DNA of 64,000 nucleotides, taken from the NCBI GenBank assembly GCA_024867545.1, contig JANFNE010000003.1, forward strand, positions 2,108,001-2,172,000. Direction: 5' to 3'. Position 1 is the first letter of the stretch. Each line of letters opens with the position of its first letter. A program made the translations under genes and the position numbers. Under the pieces are notes generated by a model. The model was given only the letters and a program-made list of their open reading frames with translations, was not told the DNA's origin and searched no databases. This DNA comes from Phytopythium helicoides (lineage: Eukaryota > Oomycota > Peronosporomycetes > Pythiales > Pythiaceae). Below, in pieces: positions 32,259-42,395 of this stretch.

Positions 32259-33195
32259 GTTGCCATGGCCTGAGGGACTGGCGCGGCGCGGGAGGAATCG
32301 AGATATGCCGCCGCTGCTGCATGGCCATGGCCATGGCCGTGCCACGCCATGGGGCCATATTATAACATGTATACGCTTTGACTTGGCGTTTGTATTGGAT
32401 TGTTTTTACGTTTTATTTTTGATTTTGTTGAAGAAGGGAATGACACGCCCCTCATCACCATCTTTGCTGCGCGATGATTGGCAGAAATGAGGAGGACTGT
32501 TTACGGGACGCCTTTGTACTGTAATTTAGCTTCTATTCGGGCAAAGTGGGTCAATTCGATTCCGACGCAGCAAGTCATGTAGCCATGCCATGAGCTGGTG
32601 CCATGAGCTATCCCTGCTAGGTGCTGGTGCTGGCCGACGACGATACCGAGCGAGTCGAAGCTGCATGTGCCGGTGGAAGGGATTGCAAGGCTCTGCAATG
32701 CAATCGAGGCCCGCTTGGCAGTCGAAGTCGACATTGTAGCAGCTCCTGACAAGTCTGCATCGCGTCCTTGCAGACGGAAGATGAGAGCTGCTGCTCGATG
32801 CCAAGAGTGCAGTGAGCAGATGACGTTAGAACAGACGAGGTGATGACGGCGGGGTGTGCTCGACGGCAAGGGCAATGTGCCAGCGGGAGACGCAAAGACA
32901 GCTCGGCTCCTTCACATCCTCAAGTCGAGAGCAGTGCCACTCGCATCGACTTGAGCTCGGCCGCTCGTCATGGACAACGTCTCAGGTCCCAGGAGCATGA
33001 CTGGGCTCCATCTCGACCGGTAGGATCCCGCCACCGCACGCTGCGTCGACGCCCCCACCTCCAACGGCGGCACATCCGAATGCTCATCTCCGCTTCGTCG
33101 GCATCGCTTCCTGGAGTGAATGCTGTCTGTCAACACCACAGGACCATCCATGTCTGACCTCTGCGCACTTCAAAAATCCCCGCCGACTCTACATC
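32259..33195. other. Spacer between two divergently oriented family genes
   Basis: Lies between the 5' ends of the group D and plus-strand group B genes, so it should hold both promoters. A GGCCAT reiteration at about 32322-32345 is notable. No other gene. Confidence 0.45.
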
Positions 33196-34368
33196 ATGGA
33201 GGCTCCGCTGCAGGATCTGTGGGCTCTGCTGCTGCTGGACGACGACGACGACGCTGTGACCACCGCCAGCGATGTGGAGAGCGATCGAGGGCGAGAGTTG
33301 GCGCGAAAACGACGCGCACGCTACCGAGACAAGCTGCGCGACGAGCGCTCGCGGCTGAGGAGAGAGAGTGTGGAGCTCGAGGATCGACTTGCAGCACTTC
33401 TTCGGCCCGAAGCAGACCAACTGGCACTTAAAGGCGGCTGGCACGGGGCTGCGACTCGCCAGCTCAAGCGACGAATGAGGGCCGAAGAGCTCAACCGCGT
33501 GCTGCGATCGCAGGTCTCGCAGGCGAGCGTGGTGGCGCAGCAGCTGCAGCACGTGTGGCTGATGATGAGAGCTCAAACGCCGAGTCCTCTCGCTCTACAG
33601 CCGCGAGGACCGTCGCGATCCGTGGTGGTGAGTGCCATGGACGTGAGTAGGGTGGCGAGTATGGCAGCTGAGCTGGAAGCGATGTACATGCGCACGGACG
33701 CGGTTCTGAGTGGATGCGAGCGACCAACAACGCCCACTCGGCCGTGCACATGGGAGATTCAGCGCCGGTGGGATCCAGAGCAGGACATGGAGTACGTCGA
33801 GGTGGTCGAGTCGAGAACGGTCCCATTCGCACTGAAGGATGCCGTAGCTGCGGCGCAACATGCACTGGTGGTGATGTTGACCAAGGAGTACCCAGTCGCT
33901 GTGATCGATTCTCAGGCGATCGCTGGAGCCACGGGCGTCAAATTCGTAGTCGACCAGGACAGCCTGGACGGACATACGGCAGAGACTCAGGTGCTTTTTC
34001 TCGGACGCGTCTTCGTCGAGGCTGGGCGAGCTGTGCTTTGCTGGCAATCCGTAAGCATCGACTTAATCCATGGGGACTCAGGACCTGAATTTCACGAGCA
34101 CGGATGGGGAGTAGCTCGGCCACTTGGATTCAGCTCTCTAGGCTCGAGCGGCACCAAGTTCACGTTCCGCACGCGATATTCGATGGCAGCTCCAGCTCAC
34201 CAGCCTCTGCCCTCTGATTACGGGCGATTGTTCGAGAAGTTTATAGATATTGTGACAGAACAACCCGAGCAGGAGGCTGCTGACTGGCTGGAGGCGATGG
34301 AGAGTGCTGTGCTGGATGGTATTACCTCACTTCATGTTGGCAACGACGCCCTCAACGTCACGATCTAG
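33196..34368 (+). CDS. M96-like bZIP/START-like family protein, group B, plus strand (390 aa)
   Basis: Intact single exon with ATG 33196 (MEAPLQDLWALLLLDDDDD). Basic stretch RKRRARYRDKLRDERSRLR, leucine coil, GWHGAATRQLKRRMRAEELN, then GCERPTT, QRRWDPEQDMEYVEVVES, LCWQSVSID, HEHGWGVARPL and FRTRYSM. It is closest to the 21944 and 23222 genes, sharing the His-variant of the W-signature and the DVSRVASMAAELEAMY segment, yet it lies on the opposite strand 9 kb away. An inversion or dispersed duplication followed the tandem growth of that pair. Stop after NDALNVTI. Confidence 0.88.
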   Translation: MEAPLQDLWALLLLDDDDDAVTTASDVESDRGRELARKRRARYRDKLRDERSRLRRESVELEDRLAALLRPEADQLALKGGWHGAATRQLKRRMRAEELNRVLRSQVSQASVVAQQLQHVWLMMRAQTPSPLALQPRGPSRSVVVSAMDVSRVASMAAELEAMYMRTDAVLSGCERPTTPTRPCTWEIQRRWDPEQDMEYVEVVESRTVPFALKDAVAAAQHALVVMLTKEYPVAVIDSQAIAGATGVKFVVDQDSLDGHTAETQVLFLGRVFVEAGRAVLCWQSVSIDLIHGDSGPEFHEHGWGVARPLGFSSLGSSGTKFTFRTRYSMAAPAHQPLPSDYGRLFEKFIDIVTEQPEQEAADWLEAMESAVLDGITSLHVGNDALNVTI

Positions 34369-35279
34369 TATTTTTGAAAGGCATCCACCCGAAAGCAGCG
34401 TGGCGAAATCGCCCCAAGCTTCCGCGGTCTCTCCATCGACGCTGAAAACGTTGGCATGAAAGTAAATGCTATCACAAGCCCATGACGCACAGCAGAGTAA
34501 AAAATGTGGAGGGCACGGTACTTGAATGAGATGGCTGAAGTCCCAACCTTTCTGTTTATTTGCATGCTCTGACATCACGAGTAGACGAAGCCACTAGCTG
34601 TTCTAGAAGTGCAATGAGTCGTCCGATCTGATCCATCTGAAGTACCGCAATGGGATCATCATGAAGAATCGTTGGAGCTTGTTTCTGGATCTCCATTTAC
34701 CTTGTGCTGAGTTTCAAAATCATGTAGAAAACCTGCTCCACGGAGCTTGGGCTTGAAATGCTGTTGATGATCATGTGAGGCGTGATAGTTCTCGCCGTTC
34801 GGACGAATGCTCAAGTCAAAAGCGTTTCCTTACTCCACACATGGAAAACCTAGGCCGATCCGAGCTTGCGCATCCCACAAGCCTCCTCCACAAAACCTGA
34901 ACTCCACCACGAAGGTGTCATTCGCTGCCAGGGTTTACGTGCTGCTATCTAAACTCCCTTGTGCTTCACTAGCCAACGAAGCAAGGTGATTTGAGCTGCC
35001 ATTTCACCCGACAGTATCCGAAAGATCTGTACAAATTGCTGAATGTTTCACACGCTTTCCGACAAAGTGCGCATTCAGCGTTAACCGTCGCTGATGTACA
35101 ACCAGCAGCTTCACATCGTCATCGTTGTCAGCGTCTACCAACGCCCCGTTTTCCTTCAGCTGGTGCTCCAGTCGAATCCTCATAGCTTGGTTGCTTCCAG
35201 CTAAAGTATTCATCAGACAATACCCAAACTGCGATACATGCTTACAAGGTATCCAACAACAGTAATTCTCTTGCAAAAC
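34369..35279. other. Spacer without recognised gene
   Basis: Short frames only. It follows the 3' end of the 33196 gene and precedes a fragment of another family member, whose missing C-terminal part was looked for here without success. Confidence 0.4.
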
Positions 35280-35552
35280 TCAGTTTTGAGCACAGCGAGC
35301 AAAGAGAGTCTCCCAGGATGTGCTAGATGAGATCTCCAATCGTTTGCGTAAGAGCCGAGCCGTGGTACGCAGCTCCAGGTGAAGGAAGTCGACGCTGGAG
35401 AATTTGGTTTTCATTTGCGCTCGTAAGCATTGAGTGCGCTCAACTTTTGCATACGCAAGCTCGGTTGGGTCAAACAGCTTGAAGTACAGCACCTCTGCCA
35501 CTTGCGTTAGCGCTTCACGTGAACTTCTGTTCACAACTTGACCAGCACCCAC
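35280..35552 (-). pseudogene. Fragment of a group C-like M96 family gene
   Basis: The piece LYFKLFDPTELAYAKV resembles LYRKLYDQIELAYAEV in the middle of the 36469-37865 gene, and the following residues keep the spacing to the VPF region, although VPF itself is lost. No N-terminal coil or C-terminal domain is attached. It abuts the left arm of the inverted TauE repeat, so the rearrangement may have cut it. Confidence 0.4.
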
Positions 35553-36437
35553 TGATCAACCAATGCTGGCGACCAGAAGGTCTGGCACGGCCCTCGTGCG
35601 CGTCCGCGGTGCCCGAGTGTCGTCCTCAACGCCCGCGTCTCGCCACGGACACTCGGATGTGTCGTTCCTGACCGCGGTCTCTGCTGGTGAGCAGATGAGC
35701 TCCTCGGTCTCACTTGTGCAACGCCTGAAAGTCTCACTCGTGGCGCAACAGGAGGATTCGCTGGCATGCTCTCAGGGATGAGTGGCATCGGAGGCGGCAC
35801 CATGCTCGTCCCGGTTGGTTTCTGTGGGCGTTGGCGATTGTTTAAGGTCTTTATTGAGCAGAGGTGTTGGGGAAGCACACAACTCGTTGGATGTTCAGCA
35901 TTTCGGCATGGCGAGCGCTCACGGTCATCCGGACCCGGAGATGCAGAGTCGTGGACGGTTCTATCGTGCTGCGATTGAAGATCCTGTGGGCTTGTTGTTC
36001 GCAAACTGGCGGTACTTGGCTGTCGGCGCGTTCTCGGGTTTTGTGTCAGGTCTGTGCGGGATTGGCGGTGCTCTTTTCACGACACTCTACCTCATGACAT
36101 CGACCGACATGCCGCAACGAGCCGTGGTTGGTACAACGATTATTTCGGTTCTACCCATGGCTATCACCACCAATGTGCACAACTACAAGGTCAAAGCCGT
36201 ACATTTCCCCACTGCTATGCGCATCGGCACTTCGCTTTGCCTTGCCATGCACCTGACGTCGCAGTATGTGCTCACTCACCCCGTGCCCGAGTCGTTCTTG
36301 CGCGACGTGATGTCAGCAACCATTGCTGCCGGTGCCATCATGACCATCCGTCGCTCCATCTAGAGCGTTGCGTGTTGTGAGGGTGCAGGAGGAAGCTGGT
36401 AATGCACTAGAAATTGCTTGTTGGAGAAAACACGACG
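35540..36437. repeat. Left arm of a large inverted repeat
   Basis: Matches 40553-41821 in reverse orientation from about 23 bp before the TauE start codon to about 74 bp after its stop, with an internal gap of about 360 bp in this arm. The spacer between arms is about 4.1 kb. Confidence 0.85.
35563..36363 (+). pseudogene. TauE/SafE-like transporter copy with internal deletion
   Basis: Exon 1 (35563-35686) and exon 2 (35752-35813) match the intact copy at 40627-41798, with a 65-nt GT-AG intron between them (35687-35751). Exon 2 gives GMLSGMSGIGGGTMLVP, the first glycine-rich TauE motif. The next about 360 nt of the intact copy, coding for the middle membrane segments, are replaced by about 59 unrelated-looking bases (35814-35872). 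From AHNSLDVQHFG to the stop at 36361 the sequence is again close to the other copy (GFVSGLCGIGGALFTTLYL, second glycine-rich motif). Missing membrane helices make it unlikely to work as a transporter. Confidence 0.7.
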
Positions 36438-36468
36438 TGACATTGATTCATAGACAAACACATCCAGC

Positions 36469-37865
36469 TCAAACCCCTTTCTGCATCGCTCGTTGCAGCA
36501 GAATATTCTCAATGACTTGGACGGCGCGTGCAGTGTACGAGCCACTCAGCACGAACTCGGTGAGCTCGGGGAAAGTGTCAGCTGGAGTGTCCGGTGTCAC
36601 AACGTACCAAGTCTGCAGCAGCGCAAAGTCGGGGAGCGATGCGGGCCGCTTGACAACGATGTAGCCCTTCTCCGAGAAGCGAACTCCTGCAAGCGGAACT
36701 TTCTTGAACTCGATCGGATCGATATATGAACGCCAGACCACGACGATGCGGTCGGGCTCGACGTACCGCCGGAATACTTGGCGGATGTTGAAGTCTCCGT
36801 TGACCGAGTCAACCCCAATCTCCACGCCGAAGCGCTCGACCACAATATCCTCTGGCATGATGTCGAGGGAATCTGCAGTGTGCGCGTCGTTCTGGAAGTA
36901 AAAGCGGTAGTCCGACTGCTCAGCATTGTGCGCCAGCAGCTGCCACACAGCCGCGCCCGTGTCCGAGACGCCAAACGGCAGGGTCTTGTCGGCGAACACG
37001 CCCATGTACGTGCTGTCCATGCTTGGCCGACCGCCATTCGCCTCGAACACGTCGTCCACCTCTGCGTACGCGAGCTCAATCTGGTCGTACAGCTTTCTGT
37101 ACAGCTGCGGGTCGCACCGCGTGGCCGAGATGGAGTGGATGCGCCGCGTGCGTTTGCCGCTCGCACACGCGTCCATGGTTTCCTTGGTGGCGCGGCTGTA
37201 CAGCACCTTCTCGAGCGCCCTCGTGACCTTCCTCTGCCGGTCGACGAGCACCTTGAGCCTCCTGTTTTCTCCCTCGGACGTGAGTCGCAGGTCGAGCTGC
37301 CTCGCGGCCAGCTGCTTCCACACCGCGGCGGCCTCGGCTGGCTGGTTCCTCCTGCTGCGTCGCATCTCCTCGGCCAGCGAGGTGGTCGTAGTGGCCGTGG
37401 GCGAGCTGTCCGCGTCCTTCCTGCGCTGGCGGTTGCGGTGCGTGATCTGCAGCGCGGCCAGCTGCTGCTCGAGCTCGACGACTCTGGCCCGCAGCGCCCT
37501 CAGCTCCCTCAGCCGCTCCTCGCGCGCGCCGTTCCTGTGGTTCTTGGCGGCTCCGCGGCGCTTCTTGGCCGCCTGCCGGCCTCCATCCGCCTGCTCCCGC
37601 TCGTCGCTCGAGTCGACGACCAGCACGCCCAGTGGCGTGTGCGCTGCAGGGCTCAGCGTCAGCAAAAGCTCCGACCCACGCGAGAAAGGACGGGAGAGCT
37701 ACCGTGGCGCTCGGCGTCGCTGTCGCTCACGCTCGTGGCCGGAGACGCGTGCAGCGCGGCCTGCGGGTGCGGCAGCAGCTCCGCGAGCGCGCCGTAGCTT
37801 TCCACGAACGAGAGCGCGGCCGCCAGCGTCTCCTCGGCCTCGTCTTCCAGCAGCGGCAGCGCCAT
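36469..37865 (-). CDS. M96-like family protein, diverged group C (two exons, 445 aa)
   Basis: Exons complement(37703-37865) and complement(36469-37643), with a 59-nt GT-AG intron (37644-37702) falling after residue 54. The start MALPLLEDEAEETLAAALSF resembles the acidic opening of group C. Basic/Arg-rich run KKRRGAAKNHRNGAREERLR leads into a coil RELRALRARVVELEQQL. The W-signature is VWKQLAARQLDLRLTSEGEN. C-terminal domain: LPFGVSDTGAAVW, YVEPDRIVVVWRSYIDP, VRFSEKGYIVVKRP. This copy shows the START-like pattern most plainly. It keeps one intron, in the N-terminal linker, unlike the nine genes at 48-62 kb, which have two introns elsewhere. Lies inside the inverted TauE repeat, tail-to-tail with the left arm. 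Confidence 0.82.
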
Positions 37866-38884
37866 GGGTGGCTAGTGATGTGATGGGAACGCCTGGAAAT
37901 GGCCCCGATGGGGGCGTTCGTGTCCGGGGAGAAGCGTCAGAGCTGCTTGGACTTCAGAGACGTAAAGACACGCGGCAGAAGCCAGTCAGGGGACGGTTTG
38001 ACGAGGACAGAGAGAGGATGTCGCAATGCCCCATCATCACCCTCTGCAATACGTTCGTTGAGTGTCAAATGCAGCTTCAACTGCTGCTTTGGCAGGCAGG
38101 CAGCTACTCTTGAGTCAAAGCACTCTGCTGTCGACTGCGGGATCACTTGGGCATTGACGAATTGAGAGCTCTTCTTGTCAAGCTCGGTGCTATGGATTGA
38201 TACATTGGAGCACAAAGCTACAAAGTATCATGACTCGCTTGCCACGCGTTCGTCTTTTTGAGTCACGATCCGATTTGCCAAACACATCGACTGAACTTCA
38301 ACAGATCGCTGGGTGGGATAGCAGAGGAAGCACCATCGCCCACACAGTGCAATGCATTCAGTCTCCGTGTGATTGCAGTTGAGAGATTAGACGCGGCCCG
38401 CTCTTCCCTTGCGATGCTGCATCCATTTGGTTGGGTCTCCTTTGCGGTGCAGTCCGTCAGCTACAAGAGTCCATGTTCGTTATCGCACTTACACGCACCA
38501 CGGAGCTCGACCCTCAAGAGGAGCTCACCTTCAATCGGGAAGTTCGGCGCGTTATCATCCGATGCAGTCAGTCACACTTTGCTGTATCAATTAACTGCTC
38601 CTGTTCTCGAATAAAAAAAGTCAATCAGTCTTCTGGCTTCACGTGTATCACCAGCAGCAACAACAACAACAACAAAAGAAATCGTGACAACTCGACCACG
38701 AACTTTCGGCTGCGAGGTGTCGATGGTGGCAGAGCTAGCAGCATGAATGCCGAGCTGAGCCATTTGATCCTTCCACTCTGTGTCCATGCAATAAAGACCT
38801 ACTTGAATACGAAATAGCGCGTATGCGTCGTATAGAGAAGGACAAGCATGATCCAGGACTCAAAAGGCCAAACCGTGGCACGGC
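37866..38884. other. Divergent promoter region between two family genes
   Basis: About 1 kb between the starts at 37865 (minus) and 38885 (plus). Contains a CAA/CAG tract at about 38653-38675. Frames seen here overlap on both strands and look random. Confidence 0.45.
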
Positions 38885-40435
38885 ATGACCGACGAGGATG
38901 CTGTTGATTTGGCCGAGGTGCTAGCGTTCGTGGACGCCTGCGAGGCGGATTCTTTGCCGACTGGGTCCTTAGAAGACGAGCAGGAGAGTCTCAAAGATTT
39001 TACGCGGGTTCCAGCGGTGTTTTCGCGGCTTCCAGGGGCCCCAGAAAGCAACAGAACGGAGAATCCAAGTCGGCCCAAGAGGAAACGCGAACTTGGCAAA
39101 GAAGGAAAGAAAGCCAAGTACAGACGCCCAGTCGACTACAATCCGAATCGTGCGCGTGAAGAGCAGCGGAAGGAGCTAGTGGGACTGCGTAATGAGGTGC
39201 AGGAGCTGGAGCAAAGGCTTTCTGCTCTACGCGCAACATTGCGTGGTGCTCCGGGATGCAAGAGCAAGAAGTTACCAAATCGGGATAGTTCTGCTGATGA
39301 TGGCAGAGAAAAAGAAAAACAGGTATGGAAGGAGCTGATGTTGCGGCAGATCGAGCTGCGAACTTCTGCGGAGAGCGAGCGAAAGAGGCTGCAGCGCGAT
39401 CTTCAATTGCAGAAAAAAGTGATCTCAGAGCTGCAGCACCTCGCCTTCTGCAGAGTCGCTGGCAAGGTAGGCTCAATGGAGATTACTCGCCACTGGGATC
39501 TAGATGCTTATCACTGTTGATCGTTCTCCAGAGCATGGAATTTGTCAGTCGTACAAGCATGATCCCGCATTCGATCATCTACAACTTCGACACCAGCGTG
39601 TTTGGCTCCATGGTGGAGCAAGTGGAATCGCGTTATCGCGACATCGATCAAGTGTTTGCCGATGATGCATTGTGCTCTGCAGATGCAGATAAGGGGCTGC
39701 GCTGCGGAAGCATGCGGGAAGATGCGAGCGGACACTTGTATTTTCAGATTTTCGGCAGCAAGGTCTTTCCGTTCGACGTCGAAAGAGTCGCTGACACTGC
39801 GTGGGAGCGCTTTGGGTACTCGGTACGGCCAAACGATTCCGAATTCTTCTTCCAGGTACGCGAGAGTATGGATGTAGCGCGCTTTTACGTGCTGAAGACT
39901 TTTATTACCCTGTAGGATTTCACCGCCACCGAGAACTCGATAGCTGAAGTTTTTGGCACCGAGTTGAGAGTTGACGACAAAAAAGCAGCTGTGACTGCAT
40001 TGCAAGTCAAACGATTTTACCGAGAAAAAGATCGTATTGCCTATCGTCTGGCAGGCAAACGTGAACACCGTTGAGTTCGAGGGTCGCAAACTTTTCGGAG
40101 CAACATACCAAGAGAACGGATATTTTCTGATTGAGCGGCCACCACTTGCACCAAATGGGTTTGCTATGCTACGAACTTGCTACGTACTTACTCCTATTAT
40201 CCCGACGCGGTCGTTGGCACACGACTCGCTAGAATTATCCCTTGTAGAGTACATATCCAAGTGGATGTCGACAACTATTCCAGCCAACCACCAGATTCTC
40301 GAGGACAGACTCGTATTCGAGTCACTCGGGGGCAGAAAAATTAGATCTCCTCAAGAGTTAGCTCGAGCTCCGGCGAATCGGTTACTTCCTGCAGCACAGC
40401 GAGCCCACACCGAGGCTACTTGTGGTTCCGATTAA
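38885..40435 (+). pseudogene. M96-like family protein, diverged group C (three exons, late frameshift)
   Basis: Exons 38885-39466, 39532-39855 and 39916-40435, with introns of 65 nt (GTAGGC...CTCCAG) and 60 nt (GTACGC...CTGTAG); the first two exons are 194 and 108 codons. Start MTDEDAVDLAEVLAFVDA; basic stretch NRAREEQRKELVGLR with N-x-A-R, coil, then VWKELMLRQIELRTSAESE, in which the conserved Ala and Asn of the W-signature are replaced. C-terminal domain: VFPFDVERVADTAW, then VKRFYREKDRI. Near 40040-40050 one extra base shifts the frame; the sense resumes as IVWQANVNTVEFEGRKLFG and runs to 40435. If the shift is an error the protein is about 475 aa. Confidence 0.7.
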
Positions 40436-40552
40436 CATGGAAATCAATTTCTAAAGTTCGGAGATCGGATAATGGTTAATTTCAAGATGTTTTCCCTTCG
40501 GGCAGCCAGCACGTCGCTCGACATTGACCACCCATAAGCATGAACCAGAATC

Positions 40553-41821
40553 CCTCGTGTTTTTTCCAACAAGCAATTTCTAGTGTATTGACAGCTTCCT
40601 CCTGCACCTTCACAACACGCAACGCTCTAAATGGAGCGACGGATGGTCATGATGGCACCGGCAGCAATGGTTGCCGATAGCACGTCGCGCAAGAACGACT
40701 CAGGCACAGGGTGGGTGAGCACATACTGCGACGTCAGGTGCACAGCGAGGCAAAGCGATGTGCCGATGCGCACGGCAGTCGGCATATGCAGAGCCTTGAC
40801 CTTGTAGTTGTGCACATTGGTGGAGACAGCCATCGGAAGCACTGACACAAGTGTCGTACCAACCACGGCTCGTTGCGGCATGTCGGTCGATGTCGTAAGG
40901 TAGAGTGTCGTGATGAGCGAACCACCAATCCCGCACAGACCTGATACAAAACCCGAGAACGCGCCAACTGCAAGGTACCGCCAGTTCGCGAGCAACAAGC
41001 CCGAAGGATCTTCAATCGCAGCACGATAGAACCGTCCCCGACTCTGCATCTCCGGGTCCGGATGACCGTGAGCGCTCGCCATGCCGAAATGCTGAACATC
41101 CAACGAGTTGTGTGCTTCCACCTTCCCCTCGATCTCGCCAGTATCCTCTTCTTCATGGTGACTCAGCTCCATTCGGTCAGTGATGAAACTCGGCAGTCGG
41201 TCAGCAAGAGACGTATCCTTGAGCGCCACAAGCGGTGCACTCGCGAGCATGGCGACGCCTACGACTGTCGACAGCCGCTGGCTTGACATGCGTTGTGCGA
41301 GCTTGACACCTGAGCGCGCTGTCACCATGGCTGGGAGGAACGTGAACGCCGCCACGGCGTAGTTGCACAAATCGGCCTTGGCGTAGTTCCATGCGCCGAC
41401 AAATCCGCTGACTGTTAGTGCGGCGTAGCAAGTGCCGTTGATGACCTGCATTGGCATCTTGGACGTCCTCGCCACTGCCTGCAGTCATTCATTCTTGTTG
41501 CTGAGTAGAGAGACCCACACTACAATAAACTCGTAGAGAGACGAACCGGAACGAGCAGCATGCCACCTCCGACGCCGCTGAGTCCCGAGAGCACGCCGGA
41601 AATGCCTCCTGTTTCGTCACAACTGAGAGCCATCAGACGTGACTCAAGTGAGACCTAGGAGCTCAGCAGCTCACCGGCGGAGACCGCGGTCAGGAACGAC
41701 ACATCTGAGTGTCCGTGTCGAGACGCAGGCGTTGAGGACGACACTCGGGCACCGCGGACGCGCACGAGGGCCGTGCCGGACCTCCTGGTCGCGAGCATCG
41801 GTCGATCAAGAGGTGCTGGTG
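40553..41821. repeat. Right arm of a large inverted repeat
   Basis: Reverse-orientation counterpart of 35540-36437, carrying the undeleted TauE gene. Similarity continues past the gene on both sides, so the whole locus was duplicated, not only the coding part. Confidence 0.85.
40627..41798 (-). CDS. TauE/SafE-like membrane anion exporter (three exons, 345 aa)
   Basis: Exons complement(41675-41798), complement(41547-41608) and complement(40627-41478); introns of 66 nt (GTGAGC...AAACAG) and 68 nt (GTTCGT...CTGCAG). Joined, exon 1-2 give FLTAVSAGGISGVLSGLSGV, the glycine-rich first helix of TauE/SafE permeases, followed by GGGMLLVPA. A second copy of the motif (GFVSGLCGIGGSLITTLYL) opens the C-terminal half, so the internal two-fold symmetry of the family is complete. 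A His/Glu-rich loop (LSHHEEEDTGEIEGKVEAH) separates the halves. Several hydrophobic segments indicate an integral membrane protein; the substrate (sulfite, sulfonate or another organic anion) is not deducible. Start ATG 41798 is matched by the other copy. Confidence 0.82.
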
Positions 41822-42395
41822 CGTGTCACGGACGCTGTGTGGCACAGCCTTGTCACGCGTGGCGGCATACAAAGCGCAAGTCAAGACGCTGACGTCAGTG
41901 GGAGAGTATAGACTCGTGGACAGCAAGAACACAGCAATTCATTGTTCAAGCAGTTTGACCCGATCTAGCTCGCTCACAAAGAGGCTGACGCCGAGTTCGA
42001 GCGGAAGGATGGCCATCCTGAGGTTAAGGGAATATGTGGCCACGAACTCGAATCCACTTCGTGTAACGGTGAGGTTGGAAGTGCTTTGTTTGACTTTCAC
42101 TGTTGAGGTTGATGAATGCAGAGACGTCCTCTGCAACAATAGTAGAGCGAGAAAGTCGCCTCCAAACAAAATGTATGGTCGTTGAGCGGCTTGCACCAGA
42201 CGGTTCGCCAATCATTCGAACGACGTGTTTCGCTTTTGAGCGGCTTGCAGTGTCAATCTCCGCCCAAGCGTCACATGCGGTTTCTTCACACGAGGCTAAG
42301 TGAATTCGCAGCAAGCTGGTGCTTCTTCGCAACGATGAATTTCTCGTTTTGGAATCACGGGTTTCGCTTTTAGTGCTGTGATATATTGACAGCAT
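41822..42395. other. Spacer beyond the right arm
   Basis: Minus-strand frames at 41939-42503 (for example TIHFVWRRLSRSTIV) vaguely recall the family C-terminal domain but are too weak to call. No gene supported. Confidence 0.4.

Noticed and set aside
31434..32490. Plus-strand frames of 279 and 217 codons
   Set aside because: Low-complexity antisense products of the Arg/Ala-rich N-terminal part of the group D gene.
36778..38113. Two plus-strand frames of 339 and 395 codons
   Set aside because: Antisense to the 36469-37865 family gene, overlapping each other in different phases; no domain seen.
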